This document shows positions 24,099-33,573 of a stretch of DNA of 33,922 nt, one piece after another. This DNA comes from Pigmentiphaga sp. (GTDB lineage: Bacteria > Pseudomonadota > Gammaproteobacteria > Burkholderiales > Burkholderiaceae_B), in contig NZ_JADGHH010000008.1 in assembly GCF_019689535.1 (NCBI RefSeq), positions 1-33,922 on the forward strand, in the 5' to 3' direction. The notes below the pieces were generated by a model. It had not been told where the DNA came from. It was given only the letters and a program-made list of their open reading frames with translations, and made no database searches. Positions within the stretch are counted from its first letter, which is position 1; every line of letters starts with the position of its first letter. The translations under genes and the position numbers were made by a program.

Positions 24099-25259
24099 GT
24101 GGCCAATTCCTACCTTTTCACTTCGGAATCCGTCTCCGAAGGACACCCCGATAAAGTCGCCGATCAAATTTCCGACGCCATCCTGGACGCCCTCCTCGCG
24201 CAAGACCCGACGTCCCGCGTCGCCGCGGAGACGCTGTGCAACACCGGGCTGGTCGTCCTGGCGGGGGAAATCACCACGCGCGCCAACGTCGATTACATCC
24301 AGATCGCCCGCGAAACCATCAAGCGCATCGGTTACGACAACACCGACTACGGCATCGACTACAAAGGCTGCGCGGTACTGGTCGCCTACGACAAACAATC
24401 ACCCGACATCGCCCAGGGCGTGGACCGCGCCTCGGACGACTACCTGAACCAAGGCGCGGGCGACCAAGGCCTGATGTTCGGCTATGCCTGCGACGAAACG
24501 CCCGACCTCATGCCCGCGCCGATCTGGTATTCGCACCGCCTCGTCCAGCGCCAAAGCGAGCTGCGCAAAGACGGCCGCCTGCCCTGGCTGCGGCCCGACG
24601 CCAAATCGCAGGTCACCTTCCGCTACGTGGACGGCAAGCCGGTCGAGGTGGACACCGTCGTGCTTTCCACCCAGCACGCTCCCGACGTCTCGCAGGAAAC
24701 GATTCGCGAAGCGGTCATCGAAGAGATCATCAAGAAGACCTTCCCCGAAGGCCTGCTGACCGACAAGACCCGTTACTTGGTCAATCCCACGGGCCGCTTC
24801 GTCATCGGTGGTCCGCAAGGCGATTGCGGCCTGACCGGCCGCAAGATCATCGTCGACACCTATGGAGGCGCCTGCCCGCACGGCGGTGGCGCCTTCTCGG
24901 GCAAAGATCCGTCCAAGGTGGACCGGTCAGCCGCCTATGCGGCCCGGTACGTGGCCAAGAACATCGTCGCCGCCGGCCTGGCCACGCGTGCGCAGATCCA
25001 GGTCAGCTACGCCATTGGCGTGGCCGAACCGATCAACATCACCGTGCATACGTTCGGCACCGGTGTGCTGCCCGATGACCAGATCGCCAAGCTCGTGCGC
25101 GAGCACTTCGACCTGCGTCCGAAGGGCATCATCAACATGTTGGACCTGCTGCGCCCGATCTACCAAAAATCGGCAGCCTACGGGCATTTCGGACGCTCGG
25201 AGCCCGAGTTCACCTGGGAAGCGACCGACAAGGCCGCGGCGCTGCGGGCAGCGCGCTGA
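24099..25259 (+). CDS. metK: S-adenosylmethionine synthetase (methionine adenosyltransferase)
   Basis: A 386-residue cytoplasmic enzyme making SAM from methionine and ATP. Signatures: [65 protein letters not shown] and the P-loop-like [27 protein letters not shown]. Length and motifs are complete. The start is GTG at 24099 with AAAGGA at 24086-24091, 7 bases away. It lies divergent to lpxL behind the SAM-II-like leader and ends in a strong terminator. In many relatives ahcY follows soon after; here block 2 intervenes. Confidence 0.97.
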   Translation: MANSYLFTSESVSEGHPDKVADQISDAILDALLAQDPTSRVAAETLCNTGLVVLAGEITTRANVDYIQIARETIKRIGYDNTDYGIDYKGCAVLVAYDKQSPDIAQGVDRASDDYLNQGAGDQGLMFGYACDETPDLMPAPIWYSHRLVQRQSELRKDGRLPWLRPDAKSQVTFRYVDGKPVEVDTVVLSTQHAPDVSQETIREAVIEEIIKKTFPEGLLTDKTRYLVNPTGRFVIGGPQGDCGLTGRKIIVDTYGGACPHGGGAFSGKDPSKVDRSAAYAARYVAKNIVAAGLATRAQIQVSYAIGVAEPINITVHTFGTGVLPDDQIAKLVREHFDLRPKGIINMLDLLRPIYQKSAAYGHFGRSEPEFTWEATDKAAALRAAR

Positions 25260-25297
25260 AGCTGCCGTTTGGCGTGGCCCATGCGGGCCGAAAGATG

Positions 25298-25329
25298 AGG
25301 CGAAGCAGTGCATGCCGCTTCGCCTTTTT
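25298..25329 (+). terminator. Rho-independent terminator of metK
   Basis: A perfect 9 bp stem (25298-25306 with 25317-25325) with a 10-base loop ends in five T (25325-25329), 38 bp after the metK stop. It separates metK from block 2. Confidence 0.88.
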
Positions 25330-25343
25330 CTCTTGATGAAAGA

Positions 25344-25380
25344 CAGGGCCGCCGGCGCCCGAGGGGGGGCGCTAGCCCTG
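25344..25380. repeat. GC-rich inverted repeat at the 3' end of amidohydrolase 1
   Basis: CAGGGC (25344-25349) pairs with GCCCTG (25375-25380) and, inside, GCGCCC (25355-25360) with GGGCGC (25367-25372). It overlaps the TAG stop of the minus-strand amidohydrolase. It may end that transcript or belong to the same palindrome class as the element at the cobW 3' end, which also covers a TAG stop. Confidence 0.4.
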
Positions 25381-26277
25381 TGCCGTTTCCTTGCCGAAGG
25401 GCCCGTACACCTCGCGGGGGTTGTGCACGAGGATCCGTTCGAGCACCGCAGCATCGTCCACCCATGCCGCCAGCAAGTCGAACAAGTCGCCGTCGTTCGG
25501 CATGCTCCGGCCGTGCATGTTGGTGTGCGGCCAATCGCTGCCCCATAGCAGGCGTTCCGGTGCGTGCCGCACCAGCGCCCGCGCCAGGGGCGTGACCTCC
25601 GAATAAGGGTAGTCTTGCGTCGTGCACCGCATGGGACCCGAGATCTTCACCCACACTTTGCCGGTATCGAGCATGTCCAGCAGCCGCCGGAACGCGGGCT
25701 GGTCCACGCCGCCGGCCGCCGGAATGCAGGCGAAGTGATCCAGCACGATGCGATTGGGCAGGCCCAGCAGGGTATCGGCATGCTCGAGGAGGTCGGTGCC
25801 GTGGGGGTAAAACTGGACGTGCCAGCCGAACTCGGCCACCAGCTCAGGGATGCGCGGGGAGGATAAGCGCGGCAGCGCGCCGCGATGCCCTGGGCTGACG
25901 AACCTGGCACCGCGCACGCCCAGCGCGTCCAGCCGCGCGACCGTCGCCCGGTCCACGTCGTCCGGCAACAGCGCGACGCCGCGGAAGCGATGCGGAAACC
26001 GCGTCAACACCTCTTCGAGATGGGCGGTGTTCGGACCGTATCCCGCGCCGCTGACGACCACGGCCCCGCTCAACCCCAAGGTGTCTTGCAGGGCAATATT
26101 CGTTTCGGGCAACGCGTCGGCCGACCGGTATTTGCTGTCGGGATGAAAGGGATAGCGGCTGGCCGGGCCGAACAAGTGGACGTGGCAGTCGATGGCGCCT
26201 GCCGGCGCCACCAACTGGGGCTTGCGCGGATGCGGATCGGGCGGAGGGGTCAGGGGCGGTAGCGTAGCTTCGGTCAT
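25372..26277 (-). CDS. Amidohydrolase-superfamily metal-dependent hydrolase, LigI-like
   Basis: A 301-residue TIM-barrel hydrolase. Metal-type ligands: HxH in AIDCHVHLFGPASRYPFHP, the His of RIVLDHFACIP, and the Asp of LLWGSDWPHTN. The strings KISGPMRCTTQDYPYSEVTPLARALVRHAPERLLWG and PNDGDLFDLLAAWVDD closely fit the 2-pyrone-4,6-dicarboxylate lactonase (LigI) branch, which opens lactones in aromatic breakdown; the true substrate is uncertain. ATG at 26277 is 8 bp after the Bug stop; a TTG at 26289 overlapping that stop is possible. Cotranscribed with the Bug receptor, which suggests a shared substrate. Confidence 0.86.
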   Translation of the reverse strand: MTEATLPPLTPPPDPHPRKPQLVAPAGAIDCHVHLFGPASRYPFHPDSKYRSADALPETNIALQDTLGLSGAVVVSGAGYGPNTAHLEEVLTRFPHRFRGVALLPDDVDRATVARLDALGVRGARFVSPGHRGALPRLSSPRIPELVAEFGWHVQFYPHGTDLLEHADTLLGLPNRIVLDHFACIPAAGGVDQPAFRRLLDMLDTGKVWVKISGPMRCTTQDYPYSEVTPLARALVRHAPERLLWGSDWPHTNMHGRSMPNDGDLFDLLAAWVDDAAVLERILVHNPREVYGPFGKETAQG

Positions 26278-26285
26278 CTCGGCGA

Positions 26286-27278
26286 TCAATTAATCGTGAT
26301 GCGGGAACGCCGCACCACGTCTTTCCATTGCGCAATCTCTGCGGAAATCATCTTCGCAAATTCCTTGGGCGTCGTGGTACGCGGCTCCACGCCCGCCGCT
26401 TCCAACTGGGCGGCCCATGACGGGTCGCGCCCGATCTCGGCCATGGTCCGGTGCAGCACATCGATCACCGCACGCGGCGTGGCGGACGGCGCGAGCACGC
26501 CCAGCCACAATATGCCCTCGTAACCCGGCACGCCCGACTCTGCGATGGTCGGCACGTCGGGAAGCAACTTGGAACGCGACGCGCTGGCGATGGCGAGCGG
26601 CTTGATCCTTCCACTCGCGAAATGCGGCTGGGACGTGGTGACGGTATCCATCTTGAGGGCAATCTGGCCGCCCAACAAATCATTGAGCGCCGGTGCCGCC
26701 CCCTTGTAGGGCACGTGAACCACGCTCAGGCCGAGCTTGAGCAGCAAGAGCTCCATCGTCACGTGGGGCAGCGTCCCGTTGCCGGCCGAACCGTAGGTCA
26801 GCTTGCCCGGATTCTTTCGGGCGTAATCCACGAAGCCTTTGAAGTCATCGAAGGGCTGCTTGCCGCTCGCCACCAGCAACTCCGGGATTTGCGCCACGAG
26901 CCCCACGGGCGCAAGGTCTTTTTCCGTGTCGAAAGCCAGGTTCCGTATCACGGCCGGGTTGATGGTGTGGTTCGGCGTGGTGAACAAGAGCGTATGCCCG
27001 TCCGGTGCGGCGCGGACGACGCGTTGGGTGGAGATCACGCCGCCGGCACCGGGCACATTCTCGACCACGACCTGCGTCTGCAGCCGCTTGCCCATCTGCG
27101 CCGCCAGCATCCGTGCGACGGCATCCACGGACCCGCCCGCCGGGATCGGCAATACCATCGTGATGGGCTTATTGGCCGGATAATCGGCCGCACCGACCGG
27201 AGCGGCCCAAGCCATTCCGGCAGCGACCATGAACGCGGCGCAGCTTTGCAGCGCCCCGCCAGCAACACGCAACAGCAT
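26286..27278 (-). CDS. Bug-family (TctC) solute receptor
   Basis: A 330-residue periplasmic binding protein. The signal peptide MLLRVAGGALQSCAAFMVAAGMAWA is followed by DYPANKPITMVLPIPAGGSVDAVARMLAAQMGKRL. Bug signatures: VVVENVPGAGGVISTQRVVRAAPDGHTLLFTTPNHTINPAVI, LTYGSAGNGTLPHVTMELL, VPYKGAAPALNDLLGGQIALKMD and DVPTIAESGVPGYEGILWLG. ATG at 27278 was chosen: GGAGG (27292-27288) is 9 bases upstream, whereas ATG 27287 directly abuts it. The open frame continues upstream across the regulatory gap and antisense to lysR, but without family content. Divergent from the LysR gene. Confidence 0.92.
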   Translation of the reverse strand: MLLRVAGGALQSCAAFMVAAGMAWAAPVGAADYPANKPITMVLPIPAGGSVDAVARMLAAQMGKRLQTQVVVENVPGAGGVISTQRVVRAAPDGHTLLFTTPNHTINPAVIRNLAFDTEKDLAPVGLVAQIPELLVASGKQPFDDFKGFVDYARKNPGKLTYGSAGNGTLPHVTMELLLLKLGLSVVHVPYKGAAPALNDLLGGQIALKMDTVTTSQPHFASGRIKPLAIASASRSKLLPDVPTIAESGVPGYEGILWLGVLAPSATPRAVIDVLHRTMAEIGRDPSWAAQLEAAGVEPRTTTPKEFAKMISAEIAQWKDVVRRSRITIN

Positions 27279-27348
27279 CGTATCCATCCTCCACGCTTGC
27301 GGGACGCAGAGCTTAGATAAGGGCTGCGCGAGGCTCAAATGATTGTTT

Positions 27349-27373
27349 TGCACCACTTCATGAATTTCGTGCA
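27349..27373. promoter_or_regulatory. Nested dyad, candidate LysR operator (block 2)
   Basis: In the 151 bp divergent Bug/LysR gap, a perfect 8 bp palindrome TTCATGAA (27357-27364) is centred inside a second inverted repeat, TGCAC (27349-27353) and GTGCA (27369-27373). The centres coincide within half a base. This 25 bp dyad is AT-rich relative to its surroundings and lies 57 bp before lysR and 71 bp before the Bug start. A -10-like GATAAT (27388-27393) is on the LysR side. Confidence 0.5.
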
Positions 27374-27429
27374 TAGTCGGGCGCGGCGATAATGTGGACG
27401 GCTGTCCGGCATCCAGACGAGGCATTCCC

Positions 27430-28344
27430 ATGCAAATCGACTTCCTCGGTATGCAGGCTTTTCTCTGCATCGTCGAGCAAGGCGGCTTTCTTCCGGCCGC
27501 CGCCCACCTGAATCTTTCGCAAACTGCAATCAGCCACCGATTGCGCAAGTTGGAAGACAGCCTGGGCATGAAACTGCTGACCCGCACCACGCGCGCCATC
27601 ACGCTGACCGACGCCGGCCGCGCCCTCTTGCCCCGGGTACGCAAGGCCATGCGGGAACTGGAACTGTCGTACGACACGGTGCGGCAGCACGCCCGGTCCG
27701 CGCCGCGCTGGCTGGTGTTCGGCTGCCTACCCACCCTCGCCGCGACCCAGCTCGCCCCCGCGCTGCAACGCTTTACCGCGCAATACCCGGACGTCGCCGT
27801 GCGCGTGCTGGATGACTCCATCGGCGAAATCGCCGAACACGTCCACAACGGGACCGCGACCTTCGGCGTCTCGCTCGCCAGTTCGAACCGGTTCGGACTC
27901 GACATGGAAGTCTTTGCCGAGGAACCGTTCGCCCTCGTTTGCCCGCCCCGGCACCGGCTGGCGCGCGCCCAGTCCCTGGACTGGGAGAAACTGCGCGGCG
28001 AACCGCTGATCCGCATCAGCTTGCCCGCGGGCAATGCCGCGACCATCGACGATGCGCTCGGCGACCGCCGCCTTCAATTCCGCTGGGTGTACGAGGCGCA
28101 ACACACTGCAATCGCGCTGGACCTGGTGGCAAGCGGCCTGGGAGTTACGGTCGTGCCCGCCTTGTCGGCCATCAAGGCGCCGGGCGTGGTGGTGCGACGT
28201 CTCACCGGCCCCCGGGTGACGCGCCATTTGGCAGTCATTACTCGCCATGGCGCCATACTGCCCCCGCCGGCACAGGCCATGCGCGAGCTCCTGGTCGACG
28301 AGATCCGGCAAAGACTCGCCGCCATCGATGAACGGCATGAATAA
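27430..28344 (+). CDS. LysR-family transcriptional regulator (block 2)
   Basis: A 304-residue regulator. Helix-turn-helix: FLGMQAFLCIVEQGGFLPAAAHLNLSQTAISHRLRKLEDSLGMKLLTRTTRAITLTDAGRALL. The effector domain has FGCLPTLAATQLAPALQRFTAQYPDVAVRVLD, EPFALVCPPRHRLA and LVASGLGVTVVPALSAI, the aromatic-type layout. ATG at 27430 has GAGG at 27419-27422, 7 bases away. It sits centrally between two Bug-amidohydrolase pairs, one divergent and one following, and so can control both. The inducer is not predictable. Confidence 0.9.
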   Translation: MQIDFLGMQAFLCIVEQGGFLPAAAHLNLSQTAISHRLRKLEDSLGMKLLTRTTRAITLTDAGRALLPRVRKAMRELELSYDTVRQHARSAPRWLVFGCLPTLAATQLAPALQRFTAQYPDVAVRVLDDSIGEIAEHVHNGTATFGVSLASSNRFGLDMEVFAEEPFALVCPPRHRLARAQSLDWEKLRGEPLIRISLPAGNAATIDDALGDRRLQFRWVYEAQHTAIALDLVASGLGVTVVPALSAIKAPGVVVRRLTGPRVTRHLAVITRHGAILPPPAQAMRELLVDEIRQRLAAIDERHE

Positions 28345-28455
28345 ATCCGTCAAACAATTCATTTGTCGGTAGTCCGCCGCCTGCATAGACTGCTGCGCAG
28401 CGACGGCCCTGCGCGCTGCGACCGGCGCAGCGGGCCACAACAAGAGGAGACCCCT
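28345..28455 (+). other. 111 bp spacer between LysR and the second Bug gene
   Basis: Holds a short CAAA-7-TTTG dyad near 28353-28367 in an AT-rich patch and the AAGAGGAG ribosome site (28442-28449). A promoter for the second pair is possible but no convincing -35/-10 pair was found. Confidence 0.35.
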
Positions 28456-29454
28456 ATGCTCGACTGCGTCAGCAGGCCGCGGACCGCCCGGCGGTGGCGG
28501 CGCGCGGCGTTCGCCGCCATGCTGTCTTTCGCCATGGCCCCGCTTCAGGCCCAGGAAGACAAATATCCCGACCAACCCATCAAAGTCATCGTGCCGTTCG
28601 GCGTCGGAGGATTGGCCGACATCTCGCTCCGGCTCGTCACCCAGAAGCTCTCGGAACGGCTCGGGCAGCAGATCGTCGTCGAAAACAAGCCCGGCGCCGG
28701 CGGCGTGGTCGCGGCAAACGCCGTACTGGCCGCGCCCCGCGACGGTTATACGCTGGCGGTGTTTGCCAACGGCACCGCCATCAGCAAGACCTTGTTCAAG
28801 CTGCCGTACGACCCGGTCACGGATTTCGAGCCGATCTCGACCGTGGCCTACTTCGACCTGGTGCTGCTGGCCAATGCCAAGGGCCCGCTGCGATCGCTGT
28901 CCGACCTGCTGGCAGAAGGCAAGAAGCGCCAAGTAGTGCTCGGCACCATCAACCCCGGCAGCACGCAGAACCTCTCGGCCGAGCTGTTCAAATCCATGGC
29001 CGGGCTCAACGCCATGGTCGTGCCGTTCAAGAGCACGCCCGAAGTGCTGACCGCGCTGCTGCGCGGCGACATCGACGTCATGTTCGAATCCTATGCCGCA
29101 CTCAAGGGCGCCATCATTTCTGGACAGGCCCGGGTGCTGGCGGCCACGGGCACGAGCCGCTCGGCCTGGCTCCCTGACGCGCCCACGGTGGCCGAAAGCG
29201 GCGTGCCCGGCTATGAAGTCGCCGGCTGGAACGCCTTGTTTGCGGCGGCGGGCACTCCGCCGAGCCGCCTGGACCGCCTCAACGCGGCCATCAACGAGGT
29301 ATTGGGCGAGCCCGCGATCCGCAAGCGGCTGGAAGAGCTCGGCACCGAAGCCAAGGGCAGCACGCGCGACGAACTGGCCGCCATCTTCAAGCGCGACATC
29401 GCCAAATGGGCCGACGTCATCCGCAAGGCTGGCATCCCGACTCAACAAAACTAG
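28456..29454 (+). CDS. Bug-family (TctC) solute receptor
   Basis: A 332-residue periplasmic binding protein. The signal peptide is basic then hydrophobic (TARRWRRAAFAAMLSFAMAPLQAQ), followed by DKYPDQPIKVIVPFGVGGLADISLRLVTQKL. The ligand loop has GVGGLAD where most Bug proteins have APGGxxD, so ligand contacts may differ. Further signatures: IVVENKPGAGGVVAANAVLAAPRDGYTLAVFANGTAISKTLF, LGTINPGSTQNLSAELF, VPFKSTPEVLTALLRGDIDVMFES and DAPTVAESGVPGYEVAGWNALF. AAGAGGAG precedes the ATG. Its stop lies 12 bp before the next start, so receptor and hydrolase form a unit. Confidence 0.93.
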   Translation: MLDCVSRPRTARRWRRAAFAAMLSFAMAPLQAQEDKYPDQPIKVIVPFGVGGLADISLRLVTQKLSERLGQQIVVENKPGAGGVVAANAVLAAPRDGYTLAVFANGTAISKTLFKLPYDPVTDFEPISTVAYFDLVLLANAKGPLRSLSDLLAEGKKRQVVLGTINPGSTQNLSAELFKSMAGLNAMVVPFKSTPEVLTALLRGDIDVMFESYAALKGAIISGQARVLAATGTSRSAWLPDAPTVAESGVPGYEVAGWNALFAAAGTPPSRLDRLNAAINEVLGEPAIRKRLEELGTEAKGSTRDELAAIFKRDIAKWADVIRKAGIPTQQN

Positions 29455-29466
29455 CAGGAGCCCTCC

Positions 29467-30279
29467 GTGACTTTCGCCACTCACGCGACCGACGCCGTTC
29501 TGGTCGACGCCCACGTCCACGTATTCAAGCGCGACATGCCGCTCGTGCCCAATCCGCGGCACAGCCCCGACTACAGTTTCACGGTCGAACAATTGCTAGA
29601 CACCATGGACCGGCACGGCGTGCACTACGCCGTCATCGCCGCGGCCAGCCCATGGGGCGACTACAACGACTACGTCATCGAATCCCTGGGCAAGTCGCCG
29701 CGGCTGCGCGGCACCGTCATCACGGCCCCCTCGGTGGAGCGGGTGGTGCTGGACCACATGCATGCGGCCGGCATCCGCGGCGTACGGCTGCCCTTCATCG
29801 GCATGAAAGACCTGCCCGACCTCGATTCCTGGGATTACCGCAAGTTCCTGCGCCGGCTGGTCGATTTGGATTGGCACGTGCACGTCCACATCGAAGGGCC
29901 CCGCCTGCCTGCCGTATTGCCCGCGCTGGAGCGATCAGGCGTGAAAATCGTGATCGACCACATCGGACGCCCGGACCCGGTCGCCGGCACCCGCTGCGAA
30001 GGTTTCCAAGCCATGCTGCAATCCGTGCGCAAAGGCCGCACCTGGGTCAAGATGTCGGGCGCCTACCGGCTTGGCGCGAATGCCCGCGACTGCGCCCAGG
30101 CGCTCTACCGAGAAGTGGACGTGGACCGGCTGATGTGGGCCAGCGACTGTCCCTTCGTCGGCGCGGAGTCGAGCATGACGTACGAGGCCGCCATCACTTG
30201 GTTGGAAGAAACCATTGCCGACCCGGCCGATCGCCGTAGGATCTTCGGCGCGAACGCGTTGCGCTTTTACTTCTCCTGA
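29467..30279 (+). CDS. Amidohydrolase-superfamily metal-dependent hydrolase
   Basis: A 270-residue TIM-barrel hydrolase, distant relative of the LigI-like protein at 25372. Metal ligands: HxH in VLVDAHVHVFKRD, the His of IVIDHIGRPD and the Asp of LMWASDCPFVG. The strings AGIRGVRLPF, VHVHIEGPRLP and TWVKMSGAYRL are conserved-like. No signal peptide, so it acts in the cytoplasm, presumably on a lactone or cyclic acid. Start GTG at 29467 with AGGAG at 29456-29460, 6 bases away. The Bug-hydrolase pairing repeats that on the other side of LysR. Confidence 0.87.
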   Translation: MTFATHATDAVLVDAHVHVFKRDMPLVPNPRHSPDYSFTVEQLLDTMDRHGVHYAVIAAASPWGDYNDYVIESLGKSPRLRGTVITAPSVERVVLDHMHAAGIRGVRLPFIGMKDLPDLDSWDYRKFLRRLVDLDWHVHVHIEGPRLPAVLPALERSGVKIVIDHIGRPDPVAGTRCEGFQAMLQSVRKGRTWVKMSGAYRLGANARDCAQALYREVDVDRLMWASDCPFVGAESSMTYEAAITWLEETIADPADRRRIFGANALRFYFS

Positions 30280-30333
30280 CGCCCTCGCTGCCGGGCGGGG
30301 ACTCGTCCGCGGATGGCGCTAAACTCCCCCCAT

Positions 30334-30552
30334 ATGACTGCCAAGCGTCCCGCCTCCGAGTTTCCCGCCTGCCCGCCCGCCAACGCCGACTCGCCCTGCG
30401 TAGCGGTGTGTTCGACCCTGTTCGACGAAATCTGCCGCGGCTGCGGCCGCACGGCCATGGAAGTGGCCAACTGGGTCATGCTCAGCGACGAGGAAAAGCA
30501 GGCGATTTGGAAGCGCATCCTCGCCGCCGGCTATCCGCGGCGCAAGGGCTGA
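30334..30552 (+). CDS. DUF1289 family small protein
   Basis: A 72-residue Cys-rich protein. The DUF1289 core is plain: DSPCVAVCSTLFDEICRGCGRTAMEVANWVMLSDEEKQAIWKRI, with CxxxC and CxxC that likely bind a metal (an iron-sulfur cluster or zinc). Function is unknown. ATG at 30334 is preferred; an in-frame ATG at 30313 would add seven residues. Neither has a clear ribosome site; a TAAACT string just upstream (30320) could be a -10. It lies between block 2 and the ahcY leader, and probably belongs to the conserved backbone. Confidence 0.78.
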   Translation: MTAKRPASEFPACPPANADSPCVAVCSTLFDEICRGCGRTAMEVANWVMLSDEEKQAIWKRILAAGYPRRKG

Positions 30553-30658
30553 GCCCGAGGCTCCCCCGAGGGGACGCTCCGCCTATTCATTTCTGTTCGT
30601 TTGTTACATAAACCCGTCACCACTGGGGTTTTCCCCGCAGCCGGCGGCGGGAACCCGC

Positions 30659-30664
30659 TACAAT
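30659..30664 (+). promoter_or_regulatory. -10 element of the ahcY leader
   Basis: TACAAT at 30659-30664 is a 5/6 match to the -10. Its start, about 30671, falls one base before the SAH riboswitch P1 stem. No clear -35 at the right distance. Upstream, AAACCC (30610-30615) and GGGTTT (30626-30631) form a weak hairpin followed by a T that may end DUF1289. Confidence 0.5.
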
Positions 30665-30671
30665 GTCGCCA

Positions 30672-30769
30672 CCTGAGGAGCGTTGCGACGACCGGATGCC
30701 GGTCGCCAGGCTCAGGTTACGGACTGGCCGCAGCCGCCACGGCGGCGCCGGTCCCCGGCAACGGCGCTC
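30672..30769 (+). promoter_or_regulatory. SAH riboswitch upstream of ahcY
   Basis: P1 pairs CCTGAG (30672-30677) with CTCAGG (30711-30716). The conserved GAGGAGCGTTGCGAC follows the P1 5' arm. P2 is a perfect 7 bp stem (30689-30695 with 30699-30705) around ATG, then the conserved GCCAGGCTC. A long extra stem pairs 30721-30728 with 30747-30754 (one wobble) and, inside, 30733-30738 with 30741-30746. The pseudoknot pairs GAGCGTT (30678-30684) with GGCGCTC (30763-30769). Known SAH riboswitches upstream of ahcY in betaproteobacteria have just these parts and turn expression on when S-adenosylhomocysteine builds up. It should control ahcY and the genes behind it. Confidence 0.93.
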
Positions 30770-30854
30770 GCCCCCTATCCTGCCCTTTGCAGGCCGTGCG
30801 GCGAGCCATCCCGGTTTCAGCCGCGGCGTCAAGGGCAAGCAATTTGGAGTCCCC

Positions 30855-32273
<1,419 letters not shown>

Positions 32274-32291
32274 TCGTTCTTGCAGCGTCCC

Positions 32292-32310
32292 CCGGGGCCT
32301 TGCGCCCCGG
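32292..32310 (+). terminator. Hairpin between ahcY and the holin-like gene
   Basis: A perfect 7 bp stem CCGGGGC/GCCCCGG with a 5-base loop, 18 bp after ahcY, without a following T-run. It may partially attenuate read-through or stabilise the ahcY message; it does not look like a full terminator. Confidence 0.35.
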
Positions 32311-32345
32311 CCTTCCCCTGACTCCAACTTTGCAAGGAGTTCGCG

Positions 32346-32684
32346 ATGACCTTGTTACTCGTCTGGCTGCTCAACGCCGTAGCGCTTCTCGTCGTCGCCT
32401 ACCTGTTGCCCGGCATCACGGTGGCGAGCTTTGGGTCGGCATTGATCGCGGCATTGGTACTGGGCCTGCTCAACTCGCTGGTCAAACCCGTCCTGGTCAT
32501 CCTGACGCTACCCATCACCATCGTCACGCTGGGGCTGTTCTTGCTCGTGCTGAACGCGCTGCTGTTCTGGTTCGCCGGGTCCATCCTCAAAGGATTCCAG
32601 GTCAGCGGTTTCTGGTGGGCCGTCATCGGGGCGCTGCTCTACAGTCTGATTTCGGGTCTGCTTTCGTCCATCGTGCCGAACTGA
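32346..32684 (+). CDS. Phage-holin-family (4-TMS, PF04020-like) membrane protein
   Basis: A 112-residue very hydrophobic protein with four predicted membrane segments (about 4-21, 27-45, 50-72, 85-107). NSLVKPVLVILTLPITIVTLGLFLLVLNALLFW is the family core. Despite the name, it is a common chromosomal protein of unknown function, and there is no phage here. It lies between ahcY and metF, the usual place in Burkholderiales. An AAGGAG lies 6 bases before the ATG. Confidence 0.88.
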   Translation: MTLLLVWLLNAVALLVVAYLLPGITVASFGSALIAALVLGLLNSLVKPVLVILTLPITIVTLGLFLLVLNALLFWFAGSILKGFQVSGFWWAVIGALLYSLISGLLSSIVPN

Positions 32685-32709
32685 CCCGCCACTTACAGGT
32701 TGCTCCCAA

Positions 32710-33573
32710 GTGAGTTCGTCCATTTCTCCCGGTGCGGCGCCGGACGCCGCGCCGGTTTTCAGCCTTGAGTTTTTCCCGCCGCGCGACATCGCCGCGCAGG
32801 AAAGGTTGATCCGTACGGCCAAGCAGCTGCAAGGCCTCAACCCCCATTTCGCCAGCGTGACGTTCGGCGCCGGCGGCTCGACGCGCGACGGCACGATGCG
32901 GGCCGTTTCCATGCTGCAAAAGCTCGGCTATGAAGTCGCGCCGCATCTTTCGTGCATCGGTTCGACCAGGGAAAGCCTGCGCGAAATCCTGGACGCCTAC
33001 CGCGCGGCCGGCATCAAGCGGCTGGTCGCCCTGCGCGGAGACCTGCCTTCGGGCATGGGCGACATGGGCGAATTGCGATATGCGCGGGACTTGGTGCGCT
33101 TCATCCGCGAGGAAACCGGTGACTGGTTCCACATCGAAGTGGCAGCCTACCCCGAGATGCATCCCCAGGCGCCCGACCCGGAATCCGATCTGGACCATTT
33201 CGTCGAGAAGATGCGCGCAGGCGCCGATAGCGCCATCACGCAGTACTTCTTCAACGCAGACGCCTATTTCGATTTCGTGGACCGCGCAACGGCCAAGGGC
33301 GTCCTGGCGCCCATCGTGCCGGGCATCATGCCGATCACGAATTACACGCAGCTCGCCCGCTTTTCAGACATGTGCGGAGCGGAAATCCCGCGCTGGATCC
33401 GCCTGCGCCTGGCTTCCTACGGCGACGACAAGGCCTCGATCCGGGCCTTCGGGCACGACGTGGTGACCCAGCTGTGCCAGACGCTGCTCGACGGAGGCGC
33501 GCCTGGCCTGCATTTCTACACGATGAACCAGGCCGACGCCACGCAGGCCATCTGGAACGCGCTCGAGCGCTAG
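32710..33573 (+). CDS. metF: 5,10-methylenetetrahydrofolate reductase
   Basis: A 287-residue FAD-dependent enzyme that makes 5-methyl-tetrahydrofolate for remethylation of homocysteine. Motifs: FSLEFFPPRD at the N-terminus, ASVTFGAGGSTRDGT, APHLSCIGSTRESL, LVALRGDLP, EVAAYPEMHPQAPD, ITQYFFNADAYFDFV, IVPGIMPITNY and a GAPGLHFYTMNQ end. The start is GTG at 32710 with only a weak ribosome site; the short upstream gap (25 bp) suggests cotranscription with the preceding genes under the SAH riboswitch. That links SAH removal and methyl supply. Confidence 0.96.
   Translation: MSSSISPGAAPDAAPVFSLEFFPPRDIAAQERLIRTAKQLQGLNPHFASVTFGAGGSTRDGTMRAVSMLQKLGYEVAPHLSCIGSTRESLREILDAYRAAGIKRLVALRGDLPSGMGDMGELRYARDLVRFIREETGDWFHIEVAAYPEMHPQAPDPESDLDHFVEKMRAGADSAITQYFFNADAYFDFVDRATAKGVLAPIVPGIMPITNYTQLARFSDMCGAEIPRWIRLRLASYGDDKASIRAFGHDVVTQLCQTLLDGGAPGLHFYTMNQADATQAIWNALER

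Noticed and set aside
27727-29592. 621-codon open frame antisense to lysR and Bug
   Set aside because: Shadow; spans two well-supported genes and an intergenic gap.
32346-32684. Prophage remnant because of the holin-family gene
   Set aside because: The family is a common chromosomal membrane protein and no other phage gene is present.
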